Shown piece by piece: positions 21,901 to 35,162 of a stretch of DNA of 64,000 nucleotides (positions within the stretch are counted from its first letter, which is position 1; each line of letters starts with the position of its first letter). The stretch is taken from NCBI RefSeq assembly GCF_943734655.1, contig NC_071355.1:78443449-78507448 (forward strand), written 5' to 3'. A program made the translations under genes and the position numbers. This DNA comes from Sabethes cyaneus (lineage: Eukaryota > Arthropoda > Insecta > Diptera > Culicidae). The notes beneath the pieces were generated by a model. That model made no database searches. It was not told the DNA's origin and saw only the letters and a list, made by a program, of their open reading frames with translations.

Positions 21901-24900
21901 TCAGTTGTGGGAGTCGCGCAATAAGTCTTAGTGTGACTCAAGTACCCAATATATGGAAAATCCTAAATTTTCGCATATGTGCTCCTGTAGTCACATATAT
22001 CATTTAGGCCGAGCAAGTTAATATTTTCCTGCTTGGCCAATGTCTCAGCTACCATTTCCAATTTGCCGAATTTCATTATCAGTTGTGGGAGTCGCGCAAT
22101 AAGTCTTAGTGTGACTCAAGTACCCAATATATGGAAAATCCAAAATTTTCGCATATGTGCTCCTGTAGTCACATATATCATTTAGGCCGAGCAAGTTAAT
22201 ACTTTCCTGCTTGGCCAATGTCCCAGCTACCATTTCCAATTTGCCGAATTTCATTATCAGTTGTGGGAGTCGCGCAATAAGTCTTAGTGTGACTCAAGTA
22301 CCCAATATATGGAAAAAACTAAATTTTCGCATATGTGCTCCTGTAGTCACATATATCATTTAGGCCGAGCAAGTTAATATTTTCCTGCTTGGCCAATGTC
22401 TCAGCTACCATTTCCAATTTGCCGAATTTCATTATCAGTTGTGGGAGTCGCGCAATAGGTCTTAGTGTGACTCAAGTACCCAATATATGGAAAATCCTAA
22501 ATTTTCGCATATGTGCTCCTGTAGTCACATATATCATTTAGGCCGAGCAAGTTAATACTTTCCTGCTTGGCCAATGTCCCAGCTACCATTTCCAATTTGC
22601 CGAATTTCATTATCAGTTGTGGGAGTCGCGCAATAAGTCTTAGTGTGACTCAAGTACCCAATATATGGAAAATCCTAAATTTTCGCATATGTGCTCCTGT
22701 AGTCACATATATCATTTAGGCCGAGCAAGTTAATATTTTCCTGCTTGGCCAATGTCTCAGCTACCATTTCCAATTTGCCGAATTTCATTATCAGTTGTGG
22801 GAGTCGCGCAATAAGTCTTAGTGTGACTCAAGTACCCAATATATGGAAAATCCAAAATTTTCGCATATGTGCTCCTGTAGTCACATATATCATTTAGGCC
22901 GAGCAAGTTAATACTTTCCTGCTTGGCCAATGTCCCAGCTACCATTTCCAATTTGCCGAATTTCATTATCAGTTGTGGGAGTCGCGCAATAAGTCTTAGT
23001 GTGACTCAAGTACCCAATATATGGAAAAAACTAAATTTTCGCATATGTGCTCCTGTAGTCACATATATCGTTTAGGCCGAGCAAGTTAATATTTTCCTGC
23101 TTGGCCAATGTCTCAGCTACCATTTCCAATTTGCCGAATTTCATTATCAGTTGTGGGAGTCGCGCAATAGGTCTTAGTGTGACTCAAGTACCCAATATAT
23201 GGAAAATCCTAAATTTTCGCATATGTGCTCCTGTAGTCACATATATCATTTAGGCCGAGCAAGTTAATATTTTCCTGCTTGGCCAATGTCTCAGCTACCA
23301 TTTCCAATTTGCCGAATTTCATTATCAGTTGTGGGAGTCGCGCAATAGGTCTTAGTGTGACTCAAATACCCAATATATGGAAAATCCTAAATTTTCGCAT
23401 ATGTGCTCCTGTAGTCACATATATCATTTAGGCCGAGCAAGTTAATACTTTCCTGCTTGGCCAATGTCCCAGCTACCATTTCCAATTTGCCGAATTTCAT
23501 TATCAGTTGTGGGAGTCGCGCAATAAGTCTTAGTGTGACTCAAGTGCCTCCGATATATGGAAAATCTTAAATTTTCGCATATGTGCTCCTGTAGTCACAT
23601 ATATCATTTAGGCCGAGCAAGTTAATATTTTCCTGCTTGGCCAATGTCTCAGCTACCATTTCCAATTTGCCGAATTTCATTATCAGTTGTGGGAGTCGCG
23701 CAATAAGTCTTAGTGTGACTCAAGTACCCAATATATGGAAAATCCTAAATTTTCGCATATGTGCTCCTGTAGTCACATATATCATTTAGGCCGAGCAAGT
23801 TAATACTTTCCTGCTTGGCCAATGTCCCAGCTACCATTTCCAATTTGCCGAATTTCATTATCAGTTGTGGGAGTCGCGCAATAAGTCTTAGTGTGACTCA
23901 AGTACCCAATATATGGAAAATCCAAAATTTTCGCATATGTGCTCCTGTAGTCACATATATCATTTAGGCCGAGCAAGTTAATATTTTCCTGCTTGGCCAA
24001 TGTCCCAGCTACCATTTCCAATTTGCCGAATTTCATTATCAGTTGTGGGAGTCGCGCAATAAGTCTTAGTGTGACTCAAGTACCCAATATATGGAAAATC
24101 CTAAATTTTCGCATATGTGCTCCTGTAGTCACATATATCATTTAGGCCGAGCAAGTTAATATTTTCCTGCTTGGCCAATGTCCCAGCTACCATTTCCAAT
24201 TTGCCGAATTTCATTATCAGTTGTGGGAGTCGCGCAATAAGTCTTAGTGTGACTCAAGTACCCAATATATGGAAAAAACTAAATTTTCGCATATGTGCTC
24301 CTGTAGTCACATATATCATTTAGGCCGAGCAAGTTAATATTTTCCTGCTTGGCCAATGTCTCAGCTACCATTTCCAATTTGCCGAATTTCATTATCAGTT
24401 GTGGGAGTCGCGCAATAGGTCTTAGTGTGACTCAAGTACCCAATATATGGAAAATCCTAAATTTTCGCATATGTGCTCCTGTAGTCACATATATCATTTA
24501 GGCCGAGCAAGTTAATACTTTCCTGCTTGGCCAATGTCCCAGCTACCATTTCCAATTTGCCGAATTTCATTATCAGTTGTGGGAGTCGCGCAATAAGTCT
24601 TAGTGTGACTCAAGTACCCAATATATGGAAAATCCAAAATTTTCGCATATGTGCTCCTGTAGTCACATATATCATTTAGGCCGAGCAAGTTAATATTTTC
24701 CTGCTTGGCCAATGTCCCAGCTACCATTTCCAATTTGCCGAATTTCATTATCAGTTGTGGGAGTCGCGCAATAAGTCTTAGTGTGACTCAAGTACCCAAT
24801 ATATGGAAAATCCTAAATTTTCGCATATGTGCTCCTGTAGTCACATATATCATTTAGGCCGAGCAAGTTAATATTTTCCTGCTTGGCCAATGTCCCAGCT

Positions 24901-27900
24901 ACCATTTCCAATTTGCCGAATTTCATTATCAGTTGTGGGAGTCGCGCAATAAGTCTTAGTGTGACTCAAGTACCCAATATATGGAAAAAACTAAATTTTC
25001 GCATATGTGCTCCTGTAGTCACATATATCATTTAGGCCGAGCAAGTTAATATTTTCCTGCTTGGCCAATGTCTCAGCTACCATTTCCAATTTGCCGAATT
25101 TCATTATCAGTTGTGGGAGTCGCGCAATAGGTCTTAGTGTGACTCAAGTACCCAATATATGGAAAATCCTAAATTTTCGCATATGTGCTCCTGTAGTCAC
25201 ATATATCATTTAGGCCGAGCAAGTTAATACTTTCCTGCTTGGCCAATGTCCCAGCTACCATTTCCAATTTGCCGAATTTCATTATCAGTTGTGGGAGTCG
25301 CGCAATAAGTCTTAGTGTGACTCAAGTACCCAATATATGGAAAATCCTAAATTTTCGCATATGTGCTCCTGTAGTCACATATATCATTTAGGCCGAGCAA
25401 GTTAATATTTTCCTGCTTGGCCAATGTCCCAGCTACCATTTCCAATTTGCCGAATTTCATTATCAGTTGTGGGAGTCGCGCAATAAGTCTTAGTGTGACT
25501 CAAGTACCCAATATATGGAAAATCCTAAATTTTCGCATATGTGCTCCTGTAGTCACATATATCATTTAGGCCGAGCAAGTTAATATTTTCCTGCTTGGCC
25601 AATGTCCCAGCTACCATTTCCAATTTGCCGAATTTCATTATCAGTTGTGGGAGTCGCGCAATAAGTCTTAGTGTGACTCAAGTACCCAATATATGGAAAA
25701 AACTAAATTTTCGCATATGTGCTCCTGTAGTCACATATATCATTTAGGCCGAGCAAGTTAATATTTTCCTGCTTGGCCAATGTCTCAGCTACCATTTCCA
25801 ATTTGCCGAATTTCATTATCAGTTGTGGGAGTCGCGCAATAGGTCTTAGTGTGACTCAAGTACCCAATATATGGAAAATCCTAAATTTTCGCATATGTGC
25901 TCCTGTAGTCACATATATCATTTAGGCCGAGCAAGTTAATATTTTCCTGCTTGGCCAATGTCTCAGCTACCATTTCCAATTTGCCGAATTTCATTATCAG
26001 TTGTGGGAGTCGCGCAATAGGTCTTAGTGTGACTCAAGTACCCAATATATGGAAAATCCTAAATTTTCGCATATGTGCTCCTGTAGTCACATATATCATT
26101 TAGGCCGAGCAAGTTAATACTTTCCTGCTTGGCCAATGTCCCAGCTACCATTTCCAATTTGCCGAATTTCATTATCAGTTGTGGGAGTCGCGCAATAAGT
26201 CTTAGTGTGACTCAAGTACCCAATATATGGAAAAAACTAAATTTTCGCATATGTGCTCCTGTAGTCACATATATCGTTTAGGCCGAGCAAGTTAATATTT
26301 TCCTGCTTGGCCAATGTCTCAGCTACCATTTCCAATTTGCCGAATTTCATTATCAGTTGTGGGAGTCGCGCAATAAGTCTTAGTGTGACTCAAGTACCCA
26401 ATATATGGAAAATCCTAAATTTTCGCATATGTGCTCCTGTAGTCACATATATCATTTAGGCCGAGCAAGTTAATATTTTCCTGCTTGGCCAATGTCCCAG
26501 CTACCATTTCCAATTTGCCGAATTTCATTATCAGTTGTGGGAGTCGCGCAATAAGTCTTAGTGTGACTCAAGTACCCAATATATGGAAAATCCTAAATTT
26601 TCGCATATGTGCTCCTGTAGTCACATATATCATTTAGGCCGAGCAAGTTAATATTTTCCTGCTTGGCCAAAGTCTCAGCTACCATTTCCAATTTGCCGAA
26701 TTTCATTATCAGTTGTGGGAGTCGCGCAATAAGTCTTAGTGTGACTCAAGTACCCAATATATGGAAAATCCAAAATTTTCGCATATGTGCTCCTGTAGTC
26801 ACATATATCATTTAGGCCGAGCAAGTTAATACTTTCCTGCTTGGCCAATGTCCCAGCTACCATTTCCAATTTGCCGAATTTCATTATCAGTTGTGGGAGT
26901 CGCGCAATAAGTCTTAGTGTGACTCAAGTACCCAATATATGGAAAATCCTAAATTTTCGCATATGTGCTCCTGTAGTCACATATATCATTTAGGCCGAGC
27001 AAGTTAATATTTTCCTGCTTGGCCAATGTCTCAGCTACCATTTCCAATTTGCCGAATTTCATTATCAGTTGTGGGAGTCGCGCAATAAGTCTTAGTGTGA
27101 CTCAAGTACCCAATATATGGAAAATCCAAAATTTTCGCATATGTGCTCCTGTAGTCACATATATCATTTAGGCCGAGCAAGTTAATACTTTCCTGCTTGG
27201 CCAATGTCCCAGCTACCATTTCCAATTTGCCGAATTTCATTATCAGTTGTGGGAGTCGCGCAATAAGTCTTAGTGTGACTCAAGTACCCAATATATGGAA
27301 AAAACTAAATTTTCGCATATGTGCTCCTGTAGTCACATATATCGTTTAGGCCGAGCAAGTTAATATTTTCCTGCTTGGCCAATGTCTCAGCTACCATTTC
27401 CAATTTGCCGAATTTCATTATCAGTTGTGGGAGTCGCGCAATAGGTCTTAGTGTGACTCAAGTACCCAATATATGGAAAATCCTAAATTTTCGCATATGT
27501 GCTCCTGTAGTCACATATATCATTTAGGCCGAGCAAGTTAATATTTTCCTGCTTGGCCAATGTCCCAGCTACCATTTCCAATTTGCCGAATTTCATTATC
27601 AGTTGTGGGAGTCGCGCAATAAGTCTTAGTGTGACTCAAGTACCCAATATATGGAAAAAACTAAATTTTCGCATATGTGCTCCTGTAGTCACATATATCA
27701 TTTAGGCCGAGCAAGTTAATATTTTCCTGCTTGGCCAATGTCTCAGCTACCATTTCCAATTTGCCGAATTTCATTATCAGTTGTGGGAGTCGCGCAATAG
27801 GTCTTAGTGTGACTCAAATACCCAATATATGGAAAATCCTAAATTTTCGCATATGTGCTCCTGTAGTCACATATATCATTTAGGCCGAGCAAGTTAATAC

Positions 27901-30900
27901 TTTCCTGCTTGGCCAATGTCCCAGCTACCATTTCCAATTTGCCGAATTTCATTATCAGTTGTGGGAGTCGCGCAATAAGTCTTAGTGTGACTCAAGTGCC
28001 TCCGATATATGGAAAATCTTAAATTTTCGCATATGTGCTCCTGTAGTCACATATATCATTTAGGCCGAGCAAGTTAATATTTTCCTGCTTGGCCAATGTC
28101 TCAGCTACCATTTCCAATTTGCCGAATTTCATTATCAGTTGTGGGAGTCGCGCAATAAGTCTTAGTGTGACTCAAGTACCCAATATATGGAAAATCCTAA
28201 ATTTTCGCATATGTGCTCCTGTAGTCACATATATCATTTAGGCCGAGCAAGTTAATACTTTCCTGCTTGGCCAATGTCCCAGCTACCATTTCCAATTTGC
28301 CGAATTTCATTATCAGTTGTGGGAGTCGCGCAATAAGTCTTAGTGTGACTCAAGTACCCAATATATGGAAAATCCAAAATTTTCGCATATGTGCTCCTGT
28401 AGTCACATATATCATTTAGGCCGAGCAAGTTAATATTTTCCTGCTTGGCCAATGTCCCAGCTACCATTTCCAATTTGCCGAATTTCATTATCAGTTGTGG
28501 GAGTCGCGCAATAAGTCTTAGTGTGACTCAAGTACCCAATATATGGAAAATCCTAAATTTTCGCATATGTGCTCCTGTAGTCACATATATCATTTAGGCC
28601 GAGCAAGTTAATATTTTCCTGCTTGGCCAATGTCCCAGCTACCATTTCCAATTTGCCGAATTTCATTATCAGTTGTGGGAGTCGCGCAATAAGTCTTAGT
28701 GTGACTCAAGTACCCAATATATGGAAAAAACTAAATTTTCGCATATGTGCTCCTGTAGTCACATATATCATTTAGGCCGAGCAAGTTAATATTTTCCTGC
28801 TTGGCCAATGTCTCAGCTACCATTTCCAATTTGCCGAATTTCATTATCAGTTGTGGGAGTCGCGCAATAGGTCTTAGTGTGACTCAAGTACCCAATATAT
28901 GGAAAATCCTAAATTTTCGCATATGTGCTCCTGTAGTCACATATATCATTTAGGCCGAGCAAGTTAATACTTTCCTGCTTGGCCAATGTCCCAGCTACCA
29001 TTTCCAATTTGCCGAATTTCATTATCAGTTGTGGGAGTCGCGCAATAAGTCTTAGTGTGACTCAAGTACCCAATATATGGAAAATCCAAAATTTTCGCAT
29101 ATGTGCTCCTGTAGTCACATATATCATTTAGGCCGAGCAAGTTAATATTTTCCTGCTTGGCCAATGTCCCAGCTACCATTTCCAATTTGCCGAATTTCAT
29201 TATCAGTTGTGGGAGTCGCGCAATAAGTCTTAGTGTGACTCAAGTACCCAATATATGGAAAATCCTAAATTTTCGCATATGTGCTCCTGTAGTCACATAT
29301 ATCATTTAGGCCGAGCAAGTTAATATTTTCCTGCTTGGCCAATGTCCCAGCTACCATTTCCAATTTGCCGAATTTCATTATCAGTTGTGGGAGTCGCGCA
29401 ATAAGTCTTAGTGTGACTCAAGTACCCAATATATGGAAAAAACTAAATTTTCGCATATGTGCTCCTGTAGTCACATATATCATTTAGGCCGAGCAAGTTA
29501 ATATTTTCCTGCTTGGCCAATGTCTCAGCTACCATTTCCAATTTGCCGAATTTCATTATCAGTTGTGGGAGTCGCGCAATAGGTCTTAGTGTGACTCAAG
29601 TACCCAATATATGGAAAATCCTAAATTTTCGCATATGTGCTCCTGTAGTCACATATATCATTTAGGCCGAGCAAGTTAATACTTTCCTGCTTGGCCAATG
29701 TCCCAGCTACCATTTCCAATTTGCCGAATTTCATTATCAGTTGTGGGAGTCGCGCAATAAGTCTTAGTGTGACTCAAGTACCCAATATATGGAAAATCCT
29801 AAATTTTCGCATATGTGCTCCTGTAGTCACATATATCATTTAGGCCGAGCAAGTTAATATTTTCCTGCTTGGCCAATGTCCCAGCTACCATTTCCAATTT
29901 GCCGAATTTCATTATCAGTTGTGGGAGTCGCGCAATAAGTCTTAGTGTGACTCAAGTACCCAATATATGGAAAATCCTAAATTTTCGCATATGTGCTCCT
30001 GTAGTCACATATATCATTTAGGCCGAGCAAGTTAATATTTTCCTGCTTGGCCAATGTCCCAGCTACCATTTCCAATTTGCCGAATTTCATTATCAGTTGT
30101 GGGAGTCGCGCAATAAGTCTTAGTGTGACTCAAGTACCCAATATATGGAAAAAACTAAATTTTCGCATATGTGCTCCTGTAGTCACATATATCATTTAGG
30201 CCGAGCAAGTTAATATTTTCCTGCTTGGCCAATGTCTCAGCTACCATTTCCAATTTGCCGAATTTCATTATCAGTTGTGGGAGTCGCGCAATAGGTCTTA
30301 GTGTGACTCAAGTACCCAATATATGGAAAATCCTAAATTTTCGCATATGTGCTCCTGTAGTCACATATATCATTTAGGCCGAGCAAGTTAATATTTTCCT
30401 GCTTGGCCAATGTCTCAGCTACCATTTCCAATTTGCCGAATTTCATTATCAGTTGTGGGAGTCGCGCAATAGGTCTTAGTGTGACTCAAGTACCCAATAT
30501 ATGGAAAATCCTAAATTTTCGCATATGTGCTCCTGTAGTCACATATATCATTTAGGCCGAGCAAGTTAATACTTTCCTGCTTGGCCAATGTCCCAGCTAC
30601 CATTTCCAATTTGCCGAATTTCATTATCAGTTGTGGGAGTCGCGCAATAAGTCTTAGTGTGACTCAAGTACCCAATATATGGAAAAAACTAAATTTTCGC
30701 ATATGTGCTCCTGTAGTCACATATATCGTTTAGGCCGAGCAAGTTAATATTTTCCTGCTTGGCCAATGTCTCAGCTACCATTTCCAATTTGCCGAATTTC
30801 ATTATCAGTTGTGGGAGTCGCGCAATAAGTCTTAGTGTGACTCAAGTACCCAATATATGGAAAATCCTAAATTTTCGCATATGTGCTCCTGTAGTCACAT

Positions 30901-33841
30901 ATATCATTTAGGCCGAGCAAGTTAATATTTTCCTGCTTGGCCAATGTCCCAGCTACCATTTCCAATTTGCCGAATTTCATTATCAGTTGTGGGAGTCGCG
31001 CAATAAGTCTTAGTGTGACTCAAGTACCCAATATATGGAAAATCCTAAATTTTCGCATATGTGCTCCTGTAGTCACATATATCATTTAGGCCGAGCAAGT
31101 TAATATTTTCCTGCTTGGCCAATGTCCCAGCTACCATTTCCAATTTGCCGAATTTCATTATCAGTTGTGGGAGTCGCGCAATAAGTCTTAGTGTGACTCA
31201 AGTACCCAATATATGGAAAAAACTAAATTTTCGCATATGTGCTCCTGTAGTCACATATATCGTTTAGGCCGAGCAAGTTAATATTTTCCTGCTTGGCCAA
31301 TGTCTCAGCTACCATTTCCAATTTGCCGAATTTCATTATCAGTTGTGGGAGTCGCGCAATAGGTCTTAGTGTGACTCAAGTACCCAATATATGGAAAATC
31401 CTAAATTTTCGCATATGTGCTCCTGTAGTCACATATATTATTTAGGCCGAGCAAGTTAATATTTTCCTGCTTGGCCAATGTCCCAGCTACCATTTCCAAT
31501 TTGCCGAATTTCATTATCAGTTGTGGGAGTCGCGCAATAAGTCTTAGTGTGACTCAAGTACCCAATATATGGAAAAAACTAAATTTTCGCATATGTGCTC
31601 CTGTAGTCACATATATCGTTTAGGCCGAGCAAGTTAATATTTTCCTGCTTGGCCAATGTCTCAGCTACCATTTCCAATTTGCCGAATTTCATTATCAGTT
31701 GTGGGAGTCGCGCAATAGGTCTTAGTGTGACTCAAGTACCCAATATATGGAAAATCCTAAATTTTCGCATATGTGCTCCTGTAGTCACATATATCATTTA
31801 GGCCGAGCAAGTTAATATTTTCCTGCTTGGCCAATGTCCCAGCTACCATTTCCAATTTGCCGAATTTCATTATCAGTTGTGGGAGTCGCGCAATAAGTCT
31901 TAGTGTGACTCAAGTACCCAATATATGGAAAAAACTAAATTTTCGCATATGTGCTCCTGTAGTCACATATATCGTTTAGGCCGAGCAAGTTAATATTTTC
32001 CTGCTTGGCCAATGTCTCAGCTACCATTTCCAATTTGCCGAATTTCATTATCAGTTGTGGGAGTCGCGCAATAGGTCTTAGTGTGACTCAAGTACCCAAT
32101 ATATGGAAAATCCTAAATTTTCGCATATGTGCTCCTGTAGTCACATATATTATTTAGGCCGAGCAAGTTAATATTTTCCTGCTTGGCCAATGTCCCAGCT
32201 ACCATTTCCAATTTGCCGAATTTCATTATCAGTTGTGGGAGTCGCGCAATAAGTCTTAGTGTGACTCAAGTACCCAATATATGGAAAAAACTAAATTTTC
32301 GCATATGTGCTCCTGTAGTCACATATATCATTTAGGCCGAGCAAGTTAATACTTTCCTGCTTGGCCAATGTCCCAGCTACCATTTCCAATTTGCCGAATT
32401 TCATTATCAGTTGTGGGAGTCGCGCAATAAGTCTTAGTGTGACTCAAGTACCCAATATATGGAAAATCCTAAATTTTCGCATATGTGCTCCTGTAGTCAC
32501 ATATATCATTTAGGCCGAGCAAGTTAATACTTTCCTGCTTGGCCAATGTCCCAGCTACCATTTCCAATTTGCCGAATTTCATTATCAGTTGTGGGAGTCG
32601 CGCAATAAGTCTTAGTGTGACTCAAGTACCCAATATATGGAAAATCCAAAATTTTCGCATATGTGCTCCTGTAGTCACATATATCATTTAGGCCGAGCAA
32701 GTTAATATTTTCCTGCTTGGCCAATGTCCCAGCTACCATTTCCAATTTGCCGAATTTCATTATCAGTTGTGGGAGTCGCGCAATAAGTCTTAGTGTGACT
32801 CAAGTACCCAATATATGGAAAATCCTAAATTTTCGCATATGTGCTCCTGTAGTCACATATATCATTTAGGCCGAGCAAGTTAATATTTTCCTGCTTGGCC
32901 AATGTACCAGCTACCATTTCCAATTTGCCGAATTTCATTATCAGTTGTGGGAGTCGCGCAATAAGTCTTAGTGTGACTCAAGTACCCAATATATGGAAAA
33001 AACTAAATTTTCGCATATGTGCTCCTGTAGTCACATATATCATTTAGGCCGAGCAAGTTAATATTTTCCTGCTTGGCCAATGTCTCAGCTACCATTTCCA
33101 ATTTGCCGAATTTCATTATCAGTTGTGGGAGTCGCGCAATAGGTCTTAGTGTGACTCAAGTACCCAATATATGGAAAATCCTAAATTTTCGCATATGTGC
33201 TCCTGTAGTCACATATATCATTTAGGCCGAGCAAGTTAATACTTTCCTGCTTGGCCAATGTCCCAGCTACCATTTCCAATTTGCCGAATTTCATTATCAG
33301 TTGTGGGAGTCGCGCAATAAGTCTTAGTGTGACTCAAGTACCCAATATATGGAAAATCCTAAATTTTCGCATATGTGCTCCTGTAGTCACATATATCATT
33401 TAGGCCGAGCAAGTTAATATTTTCCTGCTTGGCCAATGTCCCAGCTACCATTTCCAATTTGCCGAATTTCATTATCAGTTGTGGGAGTCGCGCAATAAGT
33501 CTTAGTGTGACTCAAGTACCCAATATATGGAAAATCCTAAATTTTCGCATATGTGCTCCTGTAGTCACATATATCATTTAGGCCGAGCAAGTTAATACTT
33601 TCCTGCTTGGCCAATGTCCCAGCTACCATTTCCAATTTGCCGAATTTCATTATCAGTTGTGGGAGTCGCGCAATAAGTCTTAGTGTGACTCAAGTACCCA
33701 ATATATGGAAAAAACTAAATTTTCGCATATGTGCTCCTGTAGTCACATATATCTTTTAGGCCGAGCAAGTTAATATTTTCCTGCTTGGCCAATGTCCCAG
33801 CTATTATTTCCAATTTGCCAAATTTCATTATCGGTTGTGGG
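15979..33841 (-). repeat. Main 178-bp satellite array, about 100 monomers
   Basis: 17.9 kb of head-to-tail monomers. The period is fixed at 178 bp by recurrences at exact multiples of 178 (712, 890, 3560). One monomer type is 180 bp because GTACCCAATATATGG is replaced by GTGCCTCCGATATATGG. Monomers differ at a handful of sites (CCTAAATTTTCG, CCAAAATTTTCG or AACTAAATTTTCG; CAATAAGTC or CAATAGGTC; GTCCCAGC or GTCTCAGC), and these variants recur in blocks. Strand is given relative to the plus-oriented left block. Short frames of 69-78 codons appear only where the CCAAAATTTT variant removes a stop. They are not genes. Function is unknown; satellite-derived piRNA production is a hypothesis. Confidence 0.97.
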
Positions 33842-34075
33842 AAATTTCGTTTGAGGTGGACAGTCTTGCATATTTGGTTTAGTTATTTGTACTCTTTCTT
33901 TGAGAAAATCATTTTGGTAGGTAAGTTCCGGATTTTAGTTTTAGTGTCCGCCACATCAAAGATTAGCGCTGTCAAATTAGTTCGTTTGTGAAATATTTCA
34001 ACCCGCGAAATATTCCATTTTGGTAGGTCCGCGGTTGGGTAGGTAGTTTCCCTCAAGTCTCTAATAGCCAAAATC
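33842..34075 (-). repeat. Array-edge block homologous to the non-monomer blocks at 170-385 and 1670-1888
   Basis: GTAGGTAAGTTCCGGATTTT followed by AGTG(T)CYGCCAC and AGCGCT is the reverse complement of the matching part of the two left blocks. The satellite edge here therefore carries the same companion sequence, inverted together with the monomers and more diverged. It lies between the array and RBM48 and may overlap the RBM48 promoter region. Confidence 0.75.
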
Positions 34076-34188
34076 TTAAAAGTTTAAAAAAAATGATAAA
34101 CACAAACACTGACTTTTCCAACATCAGCCGCCGCCTACGGTACTAGACGCACGCATACATTGCTATCGATGGCCTCATTGATAAAAAG

Positions 34189-35028
34189 ATGACCAGTGAT
34201 CCGGAAAGTAACACCACCGAATTGAGCCATCACATCCGATACCAGTACTGCCATAATCGGCCACCGTATCGTAAATCGAAGAAGCCGACTGCCGTAAAGG
34301 TAAGAGTAGTTCCTTTCCCTCTCGAAAAAATTTCAAGGTCTGCTAGCAATGGCATGGCAGTGTAGTGTTTTGATTGTTCGATTCTCTTGTGTCCGTTCTT
34401 TCGCAGGTCTACTCAGTGGCGAACGAATCCCGGCATTTACTCGTCTTTGGTGTTCCCCAGATTAACTTGCTCCGAGAGTTAAAGGCTGAATTTCGCCGTC
34501 ACGGTACGGTTCAGTGCGTAATTAATATTACGGACAGCATTAAGGCTAGCGGAAGTTGTAAGTACTCTTCTCCTAACTCAATGGTTGAATTTATAAATTT
34601 ATGTTGACCGCATGTCTGTAACTTTTGAGCGAGAAGTTACTAGATATTCTGGGCCTAGTAAATATCAATGTTAGAATTATGCTCTCGGTCTAGCAATGAA
34701 ACAACCATTTTTTTCGTTCGCAGTGCAAGTTGAGGCTTTCACCGACGTTTTCCATGTAAAATTTGAGAAACTAGAAAAAGCTCGTCAAGCTAAAAAAGCT
34801 TTGGATGCTAGGAACTTCTACGGCGGAATACTGCATATTTCATATGCTCCGGAAAAGGAATCCTTACAGGAGTTGCAAGAAAAATTGTCTCAACGGAGAA
34901 AAGAAGTAAATTTTAGGATTCAAAAGAATCGGCTGAGTGAACAGAAAAATTCGGAAAGTGATCGAGTAAGAAAGTTAGAGGAAGAGGACCTAATTGAAAC
35001 GACTACAAAGAAACGCATGAAATTGTGA
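34189..35028 (+). CDS. RBM48: RNA-binding protein 48 (RBM48), minor-spliceosome cofactor
   Basis: Three exons by GT-AG rules: 34189-34299, 34407-34557 and 34724-35028, giving 188 aa. The N terminus (HHIRYQYCHNRPPYR, then PTAVKVYSVANESRHLLVFG) is the conserved entry to the RBM48 RRM. The fold continues through VFHVKFEKLEKARQAKKALD and FYGGILHISYAPEKES, followed by a charged helical tail. RBM48 works with ARMC7 in splicing U12-type introns; that role is family knowledge. At 188 aa it is shorter than the vertebrate protein (over 300 aa), mainly in the C-terminal tail. The start is the first ATG that gives the conserved N terminus. The satellite array ends about 350 bp upstream, so the promoter must lie within or beside repeat-derived DNA. 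The next gene starts 135 bp after the stop. Confidence 0.93.
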
Positions 35029-35162
35029 ACGTGCATTCAACACTTTTGGTTGCACTGCTGCAAAACAATAGAAATTCTGTAACTGCCATCAGCAGAAAGA
35101 AAACTTTATCTCTTACGCATTGTCAAATTGCATGTTGATTGACTGATTTCTGCAACAGAATC

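Noticed and set aside
16500..32760. Repeated minus-strand frames of 69-78 codons beginning MKFGKLEMVA, and similar frames at 383-604, 601-789 and 957-1145
   Set aside because: They arise from satellite monomers in which a CCAAAATTTT variant removes a stop. Frames are not conserved between neighbouring monomers and no start or splice context supports expression as protein.
15979..33841. CRISPR-like regular repeats
   Set aside because: The units are whole 178-bp tandem monomers with no unique spacers, in a eukaryotic setting.
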